Origin: JACVRW01 sp963837445
GTDB taxonomy: Bacteria; Actinomycetota; Thermoleophilia; Solirubrobacterales; Thermoleophilaceae
Direction: 5' to 3'
Assembly (NCBI GenBank): GCA_963837445.1
Contig: CAWINK010000022.1
Span: 434,001 to 498,000 of the forward strand
DNA: 64,000 bases
The notes beneath the pieces are model-generated. The model saw only the letters and a list, made by a program, of their open reading frames with translations. It did no database searches and was not told where the DNA came from. The position numbers and the translations under genes are program-made. The first letter of the stretch is position 1. Every line of letters begins with the position of its first letter. Below are positions 26,251 through 33,330 of the stretch, in pieces.

Positions 26251-26490
26251 GTGCCAACCGAGGAAGAACTTCGAGAGCGCATAGAGCAGGCCCTGCCCGG
26301 GGCCGAGGTCTCCGTGCAGGACACAACCGGAGGCGGCGATCACTTCCGCGCCGAGGTCGTGTCGGACCGTTTCGAGGGCCTCAGCCGCATTCAGCAGCAC
26401 AAGCTCATCTATGACGTGTTCGGCGAAGACGTCGGCGGCGCGATCCATGCGCTCTCAATAAAGACCCAGACCCCTGGAGAGGGACGATGA
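26251..26490 (+). CDS. bolA: BolA-family protein
   Basis: 79 aa. KH-like fold with the family segments VSVQDTTGGGDHFRAEVVSDRFEGL and the C-terminal histidine in GGAIHALSIKT. BolA proteins form heterodimers with CGFS monothiol glutaredoxins through a shared [2Fe-2S] cluster, and the next gene encodes exactly such a glutaredoxin, overlapping by 4 bases (ATGA). The GTG at 26251 is the likely start. A possible -10 (TACTCT, 26236-26241) so close to the GTG suggests a very short or absent leader. Confidence 0.9.
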   Translation: MPTEEELRERIEQALPGAEVSVQDTTGGGDHFRAEVVSDRFEGLSRIQQHKLIYDVFGEDVGGAIHALSIKTQTPGEGR

Positions 26491-26891
26491 CAAACGAAGA
26501 GATCCGCGGCTTCATCGAGAACGCCATCAAGGAGAACCAGGTGATGCTCTTCATGAAGGGCACGCCCCAGCAGCCCGCCTGCGGCTTCTCCATGCGTACC
26601 TCCGGAGCCCTGAACGCGCTTGGCGTGAAGTACGCCGCGCTCGACATCCTCCCCGACCCGCGCATCCGCGAGGAGCTCTCCGGGCTGTCCGGTTGGCCCA
26701 CGATCCCGCAGCTGTTCGTGGACGGCGAGCTCGTCGGCGGCTGCGACATCGTCATGGAGATGTTCGAGTCGGGCGACCTGGCCGAGACGCTCGGAGTCGA
26801 GCAGCCGGACCTGGCCGAGGCGCCGGCCGAGCCGGAGCACGAGCTGCCGCAGCGGCAGAGCGGAATCGGGCTCGAGAACCGCCTGGGCTAG
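26487..26891 (+). CDS. grxD: Monothiol glutaredoxin, CGFS type (Grx4/GrxD)
   Basis: 134 aa. Thioredoxin fold with MLFMKGTPQQPACGFSMRT (CGFS active site), WPTIPQLFVDGELVGGCDI (cis-proline and glutathione site). The C-terminal ~30 residues are an acidic, proline-rich extension absent from E. coli GrxD. Carries a [2Fe-2S] cluster with BolA. Interesting in an actinobacterium that would normally use mycothiol rather than glutathione as thiol cofactor. Translationally coupled to bolA. Confidence 0.92.
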   Translation: MTNEEIRGFIENAIKENQVMLFMKGTPQQPACGFSMRTSGALNALGVKYAALDILPDPRIREELSGLSGWPTIPQLFVDGELVGGCDIVMEMFESGDLAETLGVEQPDLAEAPAEPEHELPQRQSGIGLENRLG

Positions 26892-26908
26892 CCCGGCAAC
26901 GGGTGGCG

Positions 26909-26930
26909 TAACCCGAGCGGTCGGGTTACG
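26909..26930 (+). terminator. Rho-independent-like hairpin after grxD
   Basis: Perfect 9-bp stem GTAACCCGA / TCGGGTTAC with loop GCGG, starting 17 bases after the grxD stop. It is not followed by a U-run, but the next gene (26960) has its own strong ribosome-binding site, so this is probably the end of the bolA-grxD transcript. Confidence 0.65.
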
Positions 26931-26959
26931 GTGGCGGCACTCGTCCCAGGAGGGATCGC

Positions 26960-27661
26960 ATGCTCGCCGGGCTCCGGACTCGCCTCACCTTTGCCAACGT
27001 CGTCTCCGTCATCGCCCTGTTCGTGGCGCTGGGCGGCACGTCGGTCGCAGCCCTCTCGCTCACGCGCAACAGCGTCAAGGGCAAGCACATCGCCCCGAAC
27101 GCCGTGACCTCATCGGAGGTGAAGGATAGGTCGCTGCTCTCCGAGGACTTCCGGCCGGGAGAGCTCCCGCAGGGGGATAAGGGGGAGAAGGGCGACACAG
27201 GCGCAGCCGGCGCCCCTGGAACTCCCGGAACACCTGGCGCGCCGGGATCACCCGCCGCCAGCATGGTGATCGGCAACATCACCGACCAGCTCCCCGCCAA
27301 TAGCGGCGGAGCAAATGTTTCCAACGTCTCACCCTCGGGTGCGAGCGGGCTCAGCAGCAGCGACCTCAACCGGGCGCAGGTGTCGCCGAACGCAACTATC
27401 GTCGTCCGTGATCTGATGGTCACGCAATCCAGCGTGTCGGGCTCAGGCGGAACACTTACGTACCGGCTCGAGGACGTGACCACCGCTACGGCAGTCCTCC
27501 TCTTGGAGTGCTCGATCAGCAGTGCCAGCGTCAAGAGCTGCAACAGCGGCTCGCAGGCCGCGACCGTTGCGCCTGGGTCCCGGCTCGTGATGGAGGTCCG
27601 CCTAACCGGTACGACCAGCGCCACATTCGTGGGATGGGGCTTCCGCGCCACCACCCCTTGA
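26960..27661 (+). CDS. Collagen-like surface or exported protein
   Basis: 233 aa. Starts MLAGLRTRLTFANVVSVIALFVALGGTSVAA, a conserved leader-like membrane segment; then short RNSVKGKHI and SSEVKDRSLL motifs, a block of Gly-X-Y triplets (GDKGEKGDTGAAGAP and GTPGTPGAPGSP) at about residues 75-97, and a 130-residue C-terminal beta-rich domain. Strong AGGAGGG ribosome-binding site at 26950-26956. I infer an anchored or secreted collagen-like trimer with a C-terminal head, by analogy to bacterial collagen-like proteins. The function is unknown. The leader style is common in Solirubrobacterales. Confidence 0.75.
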   Translation: MLAGLRTRLTFANVVSVIALFVALGGTSVAALSLTRNSVKGKHIAPNAVTSSEVKDRSLLSEDFRPGELPQGDKGEKGDTGAAGAPGTPGTPGAPGSPAASMVIGNITDQLPANSGGANVSNVSPSGASGLSSSDLNRAQVSPNATIVVRDLMVTQSSVSGSGGTLTYRLEDVTTATAVLLLECSISSASVKSCNSGSQAATVAPGSRLVMEVRLTGTTSATFVGWGFRATTP

Positions 27662-27679
27662 TTCCGGACGAGTAGCCCG

Positions 27680-27835
27680 CTAGGCCGTCGCGGCCTGCGC
27701 GCCGCCGGCGAGCTGCTTGAGCCGCTCCCAACGCGACGGCCTGCTCGGCCGCGTGCGCCGGTACTCGTTGATCGTGAGCCCGGGGCGGATGCTGGTCTCG
27801 ATGTAGAGGACCTGGTTGTTGGGGTTCGAGTTCAT
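27680..27835 (-). CDS. Small conserved-looking protein (51 aa)
   Basis: Short ATG-initiated frame, MNSNPNNQVLYIETSIRPGL then TINEYRRTRPSRPSRWERLK. The TSIRPGLTINEYRR segment with a tryptophan-containing basic tail does not look like chance, low-complexity GC-rich translation. No signal peptide or membrane segment. It ends 18 bases from the stop of the + strand collagen-like gene. The upstream region carries two hairpin elements. Function unknown; a small nucleic-acid-binding or regulatory protein is possible because of its basic C-terminus. Confidence 0.55.
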   Translation of the reverse strand: MNSNPNNQVLYIETSIRPGLTINEYRRTRPSRPSRWERLKQLAGGAQAATA

Positions 27836-27884
27836 GGATGGAGCGTCCCACCGGACCGGACCCCGAAAAATGCGGCGAGCAGGT

Positions 27885-27926
27885 GTCTGGGGGTGCGGAG
27901 GAGCACCCCCTCAGGGTGCGGCAGAC
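27885..27926. other. Hairpin with mutually exclusive pairings
   Basis: GGGGGTGC (27889-27896) pairs perfectly with GCACCCCC (27903-27910), loop GGAGGA; the latter segment can instead pair with GGGTGC (27914-27919). GTCTG (27885-27889) and CAGAC (27922-27926) can close the whole structure. It lies upstream of the small 51-aa gene on the - strand. Alternative pairings of this kind occur in attenuators, but this could be a simple terminator. Confidence 0.4.
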
Positions 27927-27945
27927 CGCCCTAGCGCGGCGGCGC

Positions 27946-28018
27946 GAGCCGGGTGGGGCATCTCGGTTGCGCATAGCGACACCCGGATGCCCCACCTGGG
28001 GCCGAGCCCCTTCGGTGC
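27946..28018. repeat. Structured intergenic repeat, copy 1
   Basis: 73 bases, 66 of which match 59417-59489. Outer stem GGTGGGGCATC (27952-27962) / GATGCCCCACC (27986-27996); a partly paired inner arm; then a second hairpin GGGGC-CGA-GCCCC (27998-28010). On the - strand it starts 25 bases after the stop of a zinc-ribbon protein gene. The closing pair of the small hairpin is C-G here and T-A in the other copy, which supports a conserved fold. No known family recognised. Confidence 0.8.
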
Positions 28019-28043
28019 CGTCGTTCGGGGGCCATCCTCGTGC

Positions 28044-28198
28044 TCACTCCAGCTCGTACTCGCAGTGCCGGCAGCGGCGCGCTGACATCGAGATCTGCGC
28101 TCCGCACTGCGGGCATGCGCGCTTTGGGCGGTACGCGTACAGGCCGCCGATCACGCAAGTGCCGCGGCGACCACGAAGAAGTAGAGGCCGCCCGACAC
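28044..28198 (-). CDS. Small membrane zinc-ribbon protein (frameshifted)
   Basis: GTG at 28198 begins a hydrophobic segment (SGGLYFFVVAAALA) that runs into a stop, while the next frame continues IGGLYAYRPKRACPQCGAQI and ends SMSARRCRHCEYELE at 28044. Joined, they give one plausible ~51-aa protein: a membrane segment followed by a four-cysteine zinc ribbon (CPQC...CRHC). The frame break lies near 28152-28158 and needs one added base. It is flanked on the same strand by small genes. Likely an indel in the sequence; otherwise a broken gene. Confidence 0.55.
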
Positions 28199-28205
28199 AG
28201 GGTCG

Positions 28206-28424
28206 CTAGCTGCGTGGAGGGCGCCGGCGGCGCTGCGCGTCCAGCGTCTTCTTGCCGCGCTGGGCGAATTCGCGGAACTGCTTCTTGTAGCGCTCCTTCT
28301 CCTCCGGGGAGAGGGATTGCCAGCGCTCCCAGGCCATCAGGACGTAGGGCCAGGCGCGGCGCACGCCGCGGACGGCGCCTCGGGCGCGTCCGGCGCGGCC
28401 TATGGGTCTTTGCGTTCGAGCCAT
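28206..28424 (-). CDS. Small basic hypothetical protein
   Basis: 72 aa from the ATG at 28424 (MARTQRPIGRAGRARG); no recognised domain. The conserved-looking core is RRAWPYVLMAWERWQSLSPE followed by EKERYKKQFREFAQRGKKTL, an amphipathic, lysine/arginine-rich helical region. The start overlaps the end of the upstream thioredoxin-fold gene by 25 bases; a GTG further in (VRRAWPY) is an alternative start. Stop 7 bases before the zinc-ribbon gene start, so the small genes probably share one transcript. Confidence 0.5.
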   Translation of the reverse strand: MARTQRPIGRAGRARGAVRGVRRAWPYVLMAWERWQSLSPEEKERYKKQFREFAQRGKKTLDAQRRRRPPRS

Positions 28425-28651
28425 TCGAGGTACTCCAGTATCCGGTGCGAGTCGTGGATCACGTCGTCTCCGTGCACGAGGACCGGTACCCATCTCTGGC
28501 CGGTCAACTCCTCGACCTCTGGCCGGTCACGCTTCAGGAACGGGACTCTGACCTCGTCGAAGTCGATCTCCATGGCACGCATGCGGCGCGCCACCTTGCC
28601 GCAGCGGCACACCAGGTCCGTGGGGGCCTTGCAGCGGTAGAGCGTCGTCAC
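28400..28651 (-). CDS. Glutaredoxin/GST N-terminal-domain protein
   Basis: 83 aa, GTG start. A lone thioredoxin-fold N-terminal domain: MTTLYRCKAPTDLVCRCGKV at the active-site position (Cys residues at LYRC and VCRC rather than CPYC), then the conserved cis-proline region RWVPVLVHGDDVIHDSHRI, which matches the GST glutathione-contact ES/DS motif, and ILEYLEWLE. No C-terminal helical GST domain. Such stand-alone domains are annotated as glutathione S-transferase N-terminal or glutaredoxin-like; the substrate is unknown. Confidence 0.75.
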   Translation of the reverse strand: MTTLYRCKAPTDLVCRCGKVARRMRAMEIDFDEVRVPFLKRDRPEVEELTGQRWVPVLVHGDDVIHDSHRILEYLEWLERKDP

Positions 28652-28775
28652 TCCCTTCAGAGTATTTGACGGACGCGTGGACTCGTGAGAGGTTTGGAGA
28701 ACGGCCCTTCTGGTGGTTACTCGCCCAGCGCTCAGAGCGCGCCGCCGCCTCCACTGGCCCGGAGGCGCGGCTTCC

Positions 28776-29852
28776 TCAGCGGACGATCGTGCGGCGCAGC
28801 ACTCCAGCCGCGCCTTCCGCGGCGCCGAGCGCCAGGCCCGCCACGCGGTACTGGATCTGCTGGGAGCGGCGCGTGCGGGCGATGCGGTCGTGCTCGCGCT
28901 CCAGATGCCACGCCACCGTGGCCTCGAGCGTCTCCTCGTGTGGGCGCGCGCGCCAGCCGAGCACGCGCTGAGCCTTCCTGGAGCGGTAGGTCCAGCTGTT
29001 GCCGGCGGCCCGCACCTCGGACGGGGTGATCGGCCACGCGCGCCGGCTCGTGCCGAGCACGGTGGCCGCCGCCTCGGCGGCGCGCGGCGGTATCCGCACC
29101 GGGGTCGGCACGCCCGACAGCCGGCCCAGGTCCGCGAACAGCCGCTCGAACGTGAAGTTGCGACCGGTGAGCAGGTAGCGCTCGCCCACCGCGCCGCGCA
29201 GGTCGGCGAGCAGGTGCCCCGCTGCGGCGTCGCGAACGTCCACGATCCCGACCGCGCCGTCGGTGTAGACCGGAATCCGCCCCAGCAGGAAGCTGCGCAC
29301 CAACCGCGTCGATGACAGCAGGTGGTCGCCCGCCCCGAGGCAGACCGCCGGATTCACGCAGACGAGCGGGAGCCCGTGCGCGGCCACGCGCATCGCCTCG
29401 ACCTCCGCCTCGTGCACCGAGTTCACGTACGGGATGCCGAGCTGCGCGGCGGTGAACAGCTGCGTCTCCGTGGCGGCTTTGCCGTGGGTGGCCGGCCCGA
29501 CCGCCGCCGCGCTCGAGGTGTACACCACGCGCTCGACCTCGGCCCGCAGGCTCTCCTCCATCACGACCTTCGTGCCGCCCACGTTCACGTCGAAGAGCCG
29601 CGCCTCGTCGACCGGCCGCACGGAGGTCACGCCCGCGCAATGGAACACGCGCTCGACCCCCTTCAGCGCGCGCCGGACCGAGCGCCGGTCGCGCACCTCG
29701 AGCTTCACCCGCTGGCAGTCGAGATCGGCGATCGCGGCGTCGGACGAGCCCTCCTCGACGCCGAGCCGGACCTCGTCTCCGCGCTCGGCGAGCAGCCGGG
29801 CCACGTTCGACCCGATGAAGCCGGTCGCTCCAGTGACGAGGGTGGCCGCCAA
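28776..29852 (-). CDS. NAD-dependent epimerase/dehydratase (extended SDR, HpnA/DFR-like), atypical active site
   Basis: 358 aa, TTG start one base after the upstream TraR-type gene stop (TGA-C-TTG), so the two are coupled. Rossmann motif VTGATGFIGSNVA, FHCAGVTSV, Ser in YTSSAAAVG, and the active-site helix PYVNSVHEAEVEA. In this helix the usual YxxxK reads YVNSV: the catalytic lysine is valine. NPAVCLGAGD and GIVDVRDAA follow as in dihydroflavonol-reductase-like enzymes. The C-terminal ~60 residues are basic and non-conserved. Either a substrate-binding non-enzyme or an enzyme with an altered proton relay. Confidence 0.85.
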   Translation of the reverse strand: MAATLVTGATGFIGSNVARLLAERGDEVRLGVEEGSSDAAIADLDCQRVKLEVRDRRSVRRALKGVERVFHCAGVTSVRPVDEARLFDVNVGGTKVVMEESLRAEVERVVYTSSAAAVGPATHGKAATETQLFTAAQLGIPYVNSVHEAEVEAMRVAAHGLPLVCVNPAVCLGAGDHLLSSTRLVRSFLLGRIPVYTDGAVGIVDVRDAAAGHLLADLRGAVGERYLLTGRNFTFERLFADLGRLSGVPTPVRIPPRAAEAAATVLGTSRRAWPITPSEVRAAGNSWTYRSRKAQRVLGWRARPHEETLEATVAWHLEREHDRIARTRRSQQIQYRVAGLALGAAEGAAGVLRRTIVR

Positions 29853-29853
29853 G

Positions 29854-30231
29854 TCAGAGAGGGTGCGTGTGCTGTCTGTGGAGACCTTCGAAGAGGCGCT
29901 GGCAGTTCAGGCAGCGCACCGCCTCCGGGACCACGCTCAGGCGCTCCGGCGGGATCGGCTGGTGGCAGTTGGTGCAGTTGCCGTAGCTGCCGTCCGCTAG
30001 CGCGCGGCGCGCCTCGGCGATCCGCCGCTCCTCCTCGTCGAAGAAGATCCCGGCGGTCTCGTCGAGCTCCTCCTCGTGGGTCTCGGTTCCGACGTCGCCC
30101 GGGTGGTTGTGCACGTGTGCGAGGTCGCCGCCGTGCATGCCGTCGCTTTCGCGGTGCATGGCCAAGCGCGTGCGCTTCAGCTCAGCTAGCCGAGCGTCGA
30201 GACGCGCCTCGATGCGCTCTCGCTCCTCCAC
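29854..30231 (-). CDS. TraR/DksA-type zinc-finger protein
   Basis: 125 aa. N-terminal coiled-coil helix (EERERIEARLDARLAELKRT), acidic middle (GTETHEEELDETAGIFFDEE), then the DksA C4 zinc finger CTNC ... RCLNC (GNCTNCHQPIPPERLSVVPE). DksA-like proteins enter the RNA polymerase secondary channel; related short actinobacterial forms may bind the polymerase or simply carry zinc. GTG at 30231 is the probable start. Divergent from degV, 54 bases between starts. It is the first gene of a two-gene unit with the epimerase. Confidence 0.8.
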   Translation of the reverse strand: MEERERIEARLDARLAELKRTRLAMHRESDGMHGGDLAHVHNHPGDVGTETHEEELDETAGIFFDEEERRIAEARRALADGSYGNCTNCHQPIPPERLSVVPEAVRCLNCQRLFEGLHRQHTHPL

Positions 30232-30285
30232 TCGTTTCGAGTGTACGGCCTCGGGAGCGATGACAGTGGATAGGCTGCCCCGCGC

Positions 30286-31155
30286 ATGGCCCCAGTTGCC
30301 GTGGTGACCGACAGCACCTCGTACCTTCCGCCGGAGCTGATCGAGCGTCACGGCATTCACGTCGTCCCTCTGTACGTGGTCTTTGGCGGCGACCGCACCG
30401 TGCCGGAGGTGGAGATCACCGACTACCCGGCCTTCTTCGAGGAGCTGCGCAGCGCCGAGTCGCTGCCCACCACCTCGCAGCCGTCGGTGGGCGACTTCAC
30501 CTCGGCGTTCGAGCCGCTCCTCGCCGATGGCGGCGAGGTCGTGTCGGTGCACATCTCCGGAGGGCTCTCGGGAACGCCCGAGGCGGCCCGCCAGGCGAAG
30601 GAGGCGCTCAGCCGCGACGGCAAGGGCGGCGAGCGCATCGAGGTGGTGGACTCGACCACGGCGGCAGGCGGGCTCGGTTTCATGGTGCTCGCTGCCGCCA
30701 AGGCGGCACGCGACGGGGCGAGCGCGAAGGAGGCGGCGGAACATGTTGCTCAGGCGCGCAAGGAGCTGCGGCTCTGGTTCGGGATCGACACGCTCGAGTT
30801 CCTCAGGCGCGGCGGGCGCATCGGAGCGGCGAGCGCCTGGATCGGCTCGACCCTGCGAGTGAAGCCGATCCTGACCGTGGAGAACGAGATGACCCCGGTC
30901 GAGCGCGTCCGCACCTCGTCGCGCATGTTCGAGCGCCTCGTTGAGTACGCGCAGGGCTGCGCGGACTCCGGCGCCGACGCATGGTCGGCCCAGCACATCA
31001 ACGCACCCGACCAGTGCGATGCGCTCATCGAGCGCTGCGCGGAGGTCTACGGGTCGCAACCCACGATCGTCAGCGAGATCGGACCCGTCCTTTCGGCCCA
31101 CACCGGGCCCGGCCTGCTCGGGACGGGCGCGATACCGAAGCACTTCATCGAGTAG
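30286..31155 (+). CDS. DegV family fatty-acid-binding protein
   Basis: 289 aa. Family signatures: VAVVTDSTSYLPPELIERHGI at the N-terminus, TSQPSVGDF, HISGGLSGT, and FGIDTLEFLRRGGRIG followed by LRVKPILTVE. DegV (FakB-like) proteins bind a fatty acid in a deep pocket and can present it to a fatty acid kinase. No fakA is visible nearby. Next gene begins 30 bases on. Confidence 0.93.
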   Translation: MAPVAVVTDSTSYLPPELIERHGIHVVPLYVVFGGDRTVPEVEITDYPAFFEELRSAESLPTTSQPSVGDFTSAFEPLLADGGEVVSVHISGGLSGTPEAARQAKEALSRDGKGGERIEVVDSTTAAGGLGFMVLAAAKAARDGASAKEAAEHVAQARKELRLWFGIDTLEFLRRGGRIGAASAWIGSTLRVKPILTVENEMTPVERVRTSSRMFERLVEYAQGCADSGADAWSAQHINAPDQCDALIERCAEVYGSQPTIVSEIGPVLSAHTGPGLLGTGAIPKHFIE

Positions 31156-31185
31156 GAAGCGGCTCCAGCGGGGCGAATACCGCCC

Positions 31186-32277
31186 TTGGTGGTCAGCGTC
31201 CGCGACATCGTGCGCATCGTGCTGGTGGTCGTCTGCGCCGCGATCACTCTGTACCTGCTCTGGCAGCTGCGAAAGCCGATCAGCTGGGTTCTCATTTCCA
31301 TCTTCCTCGCCGTGGCGCTTTCGCCGCCGGTGAACTACCTGCAACGGCGCATGAAGCGCGGCCTGGCCATTACCGTCGTCTACATCGGCCTCCTGCTCGT
31401 GCCGGTCCTTCTGATCGCCCTGATCGTCCCGCCGCTCATCACCGAGGCGAACAACTTCGCCGACAACGTCCCGCAGTACGCCGACGACGTGACCAAGTTC
31501 GTCGAGGAGAACGAGCGCCTGCGGAACATCAACGAGGACTACGACATCACCGGGAAGCTCGAGGAGGAGGCCGGCAAGCTCCCCAATCGGCTCGGCGGGG
31601 CCGCTGGCACGCTCCGTGACATCGGCTTCGGCATCGTCAGCTCGCTCTTCGCGCTGCTCACGATCCTCGTGATGACGGCGTTCCTGCTCGGCAGCGGAAA
31701 ACAATGGACCGACCGGATCATCGCGTCGCGACCTCACGAGCAGCGCCAGCGGCTGCTGCGCTCGCGCGAGCACATCGCGAGCGCGGTGAGCGGTTATGTG
31801 GCCGGCGCGCTCACGATCGCGCTGATCGCCGGTGTCGCCACGTACATCGTGCTGACGATCCTCGGCGTTCCCTTCAGCGGCCCGTTGGCGGTCGTGGCGG
31901 GCCTGCTGTCGCTGATCCCGCTGGTGGGAGCCACGATCGCCGCCGTGCTGATCGGGGTGGTCACGCTGTTCGAGGACTTCCCCACCGCGACGATCATCTG
32001 GGCCATCTGGGCGATCGTCTACCAGCAGCTCGAAAACAACCTGATCCAGCCGCAGATCCAGAAGCGCACGGTGAACGTCCACCCGTTCATCACGATCGTC
32101 GCGGTGCTGTTCGGCGGCACGCTGCTGGGTGTCATGGGAGCGATCGCCGCGATACCCATCGCTGCGTCGATCCAGATCCTGGTCCGCGAGTACGTGGACC
32201 TCAGGACGATCTCGCTGAAGGGGCCGGAGCCGCCGCCGCCCGCCGCGCCACCGCCGCCAGACCCCGCCCCCGCGTAG
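31186..32277 (+). CDS. AI-2E family (PerM/YdiK) transporter
   Basis: 363 aa. Starts with a pair of membrane segments (IVRIVLVVVCAAITLYLLWQ and SWVLISIFLAVALSPPVNYL), then one more, a ~110-residue soluble loop (TKFVEENERLRNINEDYD) and a C-terminal bundle of about four segments with the conserved VYQQLENNLIQPQI. The ending is proline rich. Members export small molecules or work as Na+/H+ antiporters; autoinducer-2 export is only one case. TTG at 31186 or GTG at 31189 starts. Followed by a UPF0104 gene after 9 bases. Confidence 0.9.
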   Translation: MVVSVRDIVRIVLVVVCAAITLYLLWQLRKPISWVLISIFLAVALSPPVNYLQRRMKRGLAITVVYIGLLLVPVLLIALIVPPLITEANNFADNVPQYADDVTKFVEENERLRNINEDYDITGKLEEEAGKLPNRLGGAAGTLRDIGFGIVSSLFALLTILVMTAFLLGSGKQWTDRIIASRPHEQRQRLLRSREHIASAVSGYVAGALTIALIAGVATYIVLTILGVPFSGPLAVVAGLLSLIPLVGATIAAVLIGVVTLFEDFPTATIIWAIWAIVYQQLENNLIQPQIQKRTVNVHPFITIVAVLFGGTLLGVMGAIAAIPIAASIQILVREYVDLRTISLKGPEPPPPAAPPPPDPAPA

Positions 32278-32286
32278 CCTGGGCGC

Positions 32287-33330
32287 ATGTCGCCCGGCGC
32301 GCTCACCCGCCGCGGACTGCTGCTCGCGGTCACGGCGATCTCGCTCTACCTGCTGGCGCCCGCGTTGATCGGGGTCTTCGGCGCGTTCGACGAGCTGGAT
32401 GAGATCAGCCCGCTCTGGTTCCTCGCGATGGTGGCGCTCCAGGTGGGCAGCTTCGGCTGCGCCTGGGGGATCCTGCGGCTGGCCGTGCGCACAGATCGAT
32501 GGCGGCCCGTGATCCTCTCGCAGCTCGCCGCCAACTCGTTCGGGAGGGTGGTCCCGGGCGGCCTCGCCACCGTCGGCGCGGTGCAGTACTCGATGCTCGT
32601 TCGCGGCGGCGTGCCGTCCGCGGCGGCGGCATCGGGCATCACCGCATCGGCGTTGGTGGTCTTCGCCACCCTGCTGGCCCTCCCACTGCTCGCCCTGCCG
32701 GCGATCGTCACCGGGGTGGCGGTCGACCCGACACTGACCAGGGCGGCGCTCGCGGGCGCGATCGTCTTCGTCTTCATGGTCCTGCTCGGCGCAGCGTCGG
32801 TGATCTGGGACCGGCCGCTCGAGCTGATCGGCCGTGGAGCGCAGGCGATCATCAACCGAGTGCGGCGCAAGCACCCGCCGATCACGGGGCTCCCGGCGCG
32901 CCTGCTGCACGAGCGCGACATCGTGGTCGGCGTTCTCGGTCGCCAGTGGTGGGAGGCCCTGCTGCTCGCGGCGGGTCGCTGGGTGCTCGACTACCTCACC
33001 CTGATCGCCGCGCTCTACGCCGTGGGCGCAACCCCACGGGCTTCACTGGTGCTGCTGGCGTTCTGCGCCGCGCAGCTGCTGGGCAACGTGCCGCTCACGC
33101 CGGGGGGCCTCGGCTTCGTGGAGGCGGGGCTCACGGGAACGCTCGCGCTCGCGGGCGTGGGCCCGGGCGCAGCCGTCGTGGCCACGCTCGGGTACCGCCT
33201 TGTCTCGTTCTGGCTGCCGATCCCAGCGGGTGCTGTCGCGGCAGTGATCCACAGGCGCCGCTACGGCACCGCGGAGGTCGAGCCACCGCCGCCTACGCCG
33301 GCAGCGGCTCCAGACCAAATTCGGTCCTGA
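32287..33330 (+). CDS. Lysylphosphatidylglycerol synthase TM-region (UPF0104) family membrane protein
   Basis: 347 aa, about eight membrane segments. Family motifs: SQLAANSFGRVVPGGLATVG near the middle and LGNVPLTPGGLGFVEAGLTG near the end. It lacks the soluble tRNA-dependent aminoacyl transferase domain, so it is not an LPG synthase; stand-alone TM domains are thought to move or flip lipids. Probably cotranscribed with the AI-2E gene upstream. The last 38 bases overlap the convergent sulfotransferase gene. Confidence 0.88.
   Translation: MSPGALTRRGLLLAVTAISLYLLAPALIGVFGAFDELDEISPLWFLAMVALQVGSFGCAWGILRLAVRTDRWRPVILSQLAANSFGRVVPGGLATVGAVQYSMLVRGGVPSAAAASGITASALVVFATLLALPLLALPAIVTGVAVDPTLTRAALAGAIVFVFMVLLGAASVIWDRPLELIGRGAQAIINRVRRKHPPITGLPARLLHERDIVVGVLGRQWWEALLLAAGRWVLDYLTLIAALYAVGATPRASLVLLAFCAAQLLGNVPLTPGGLGFVEAGLTGTLALAGVGPGAAVVATLGYRLVSFWLPIPAGAVAAVIHRRRYGTAEVEPPPPTPAAAPDQIRS

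Noticed and set aside
28666..28971. 101-codon + strand frame before the epimerase end
   Set aside because: Mostly antisense to the conserved epimerase gene; the 124-base gap 28652-28775 shows only a GCGCTC/GAGCGC hairpin and no convincing gene.
29854..32910. Very long open frame on the - strand (over 1000 codons)
   Set aside because: It runs antisense through degV, the AI-2E transporter gene and part of the UPF0104 gene. Its translation is Arg/Asp/His-rich low complexity typical of GC-rich antisense frames. Only its last 125 codons (zinc-finger protein) are real.
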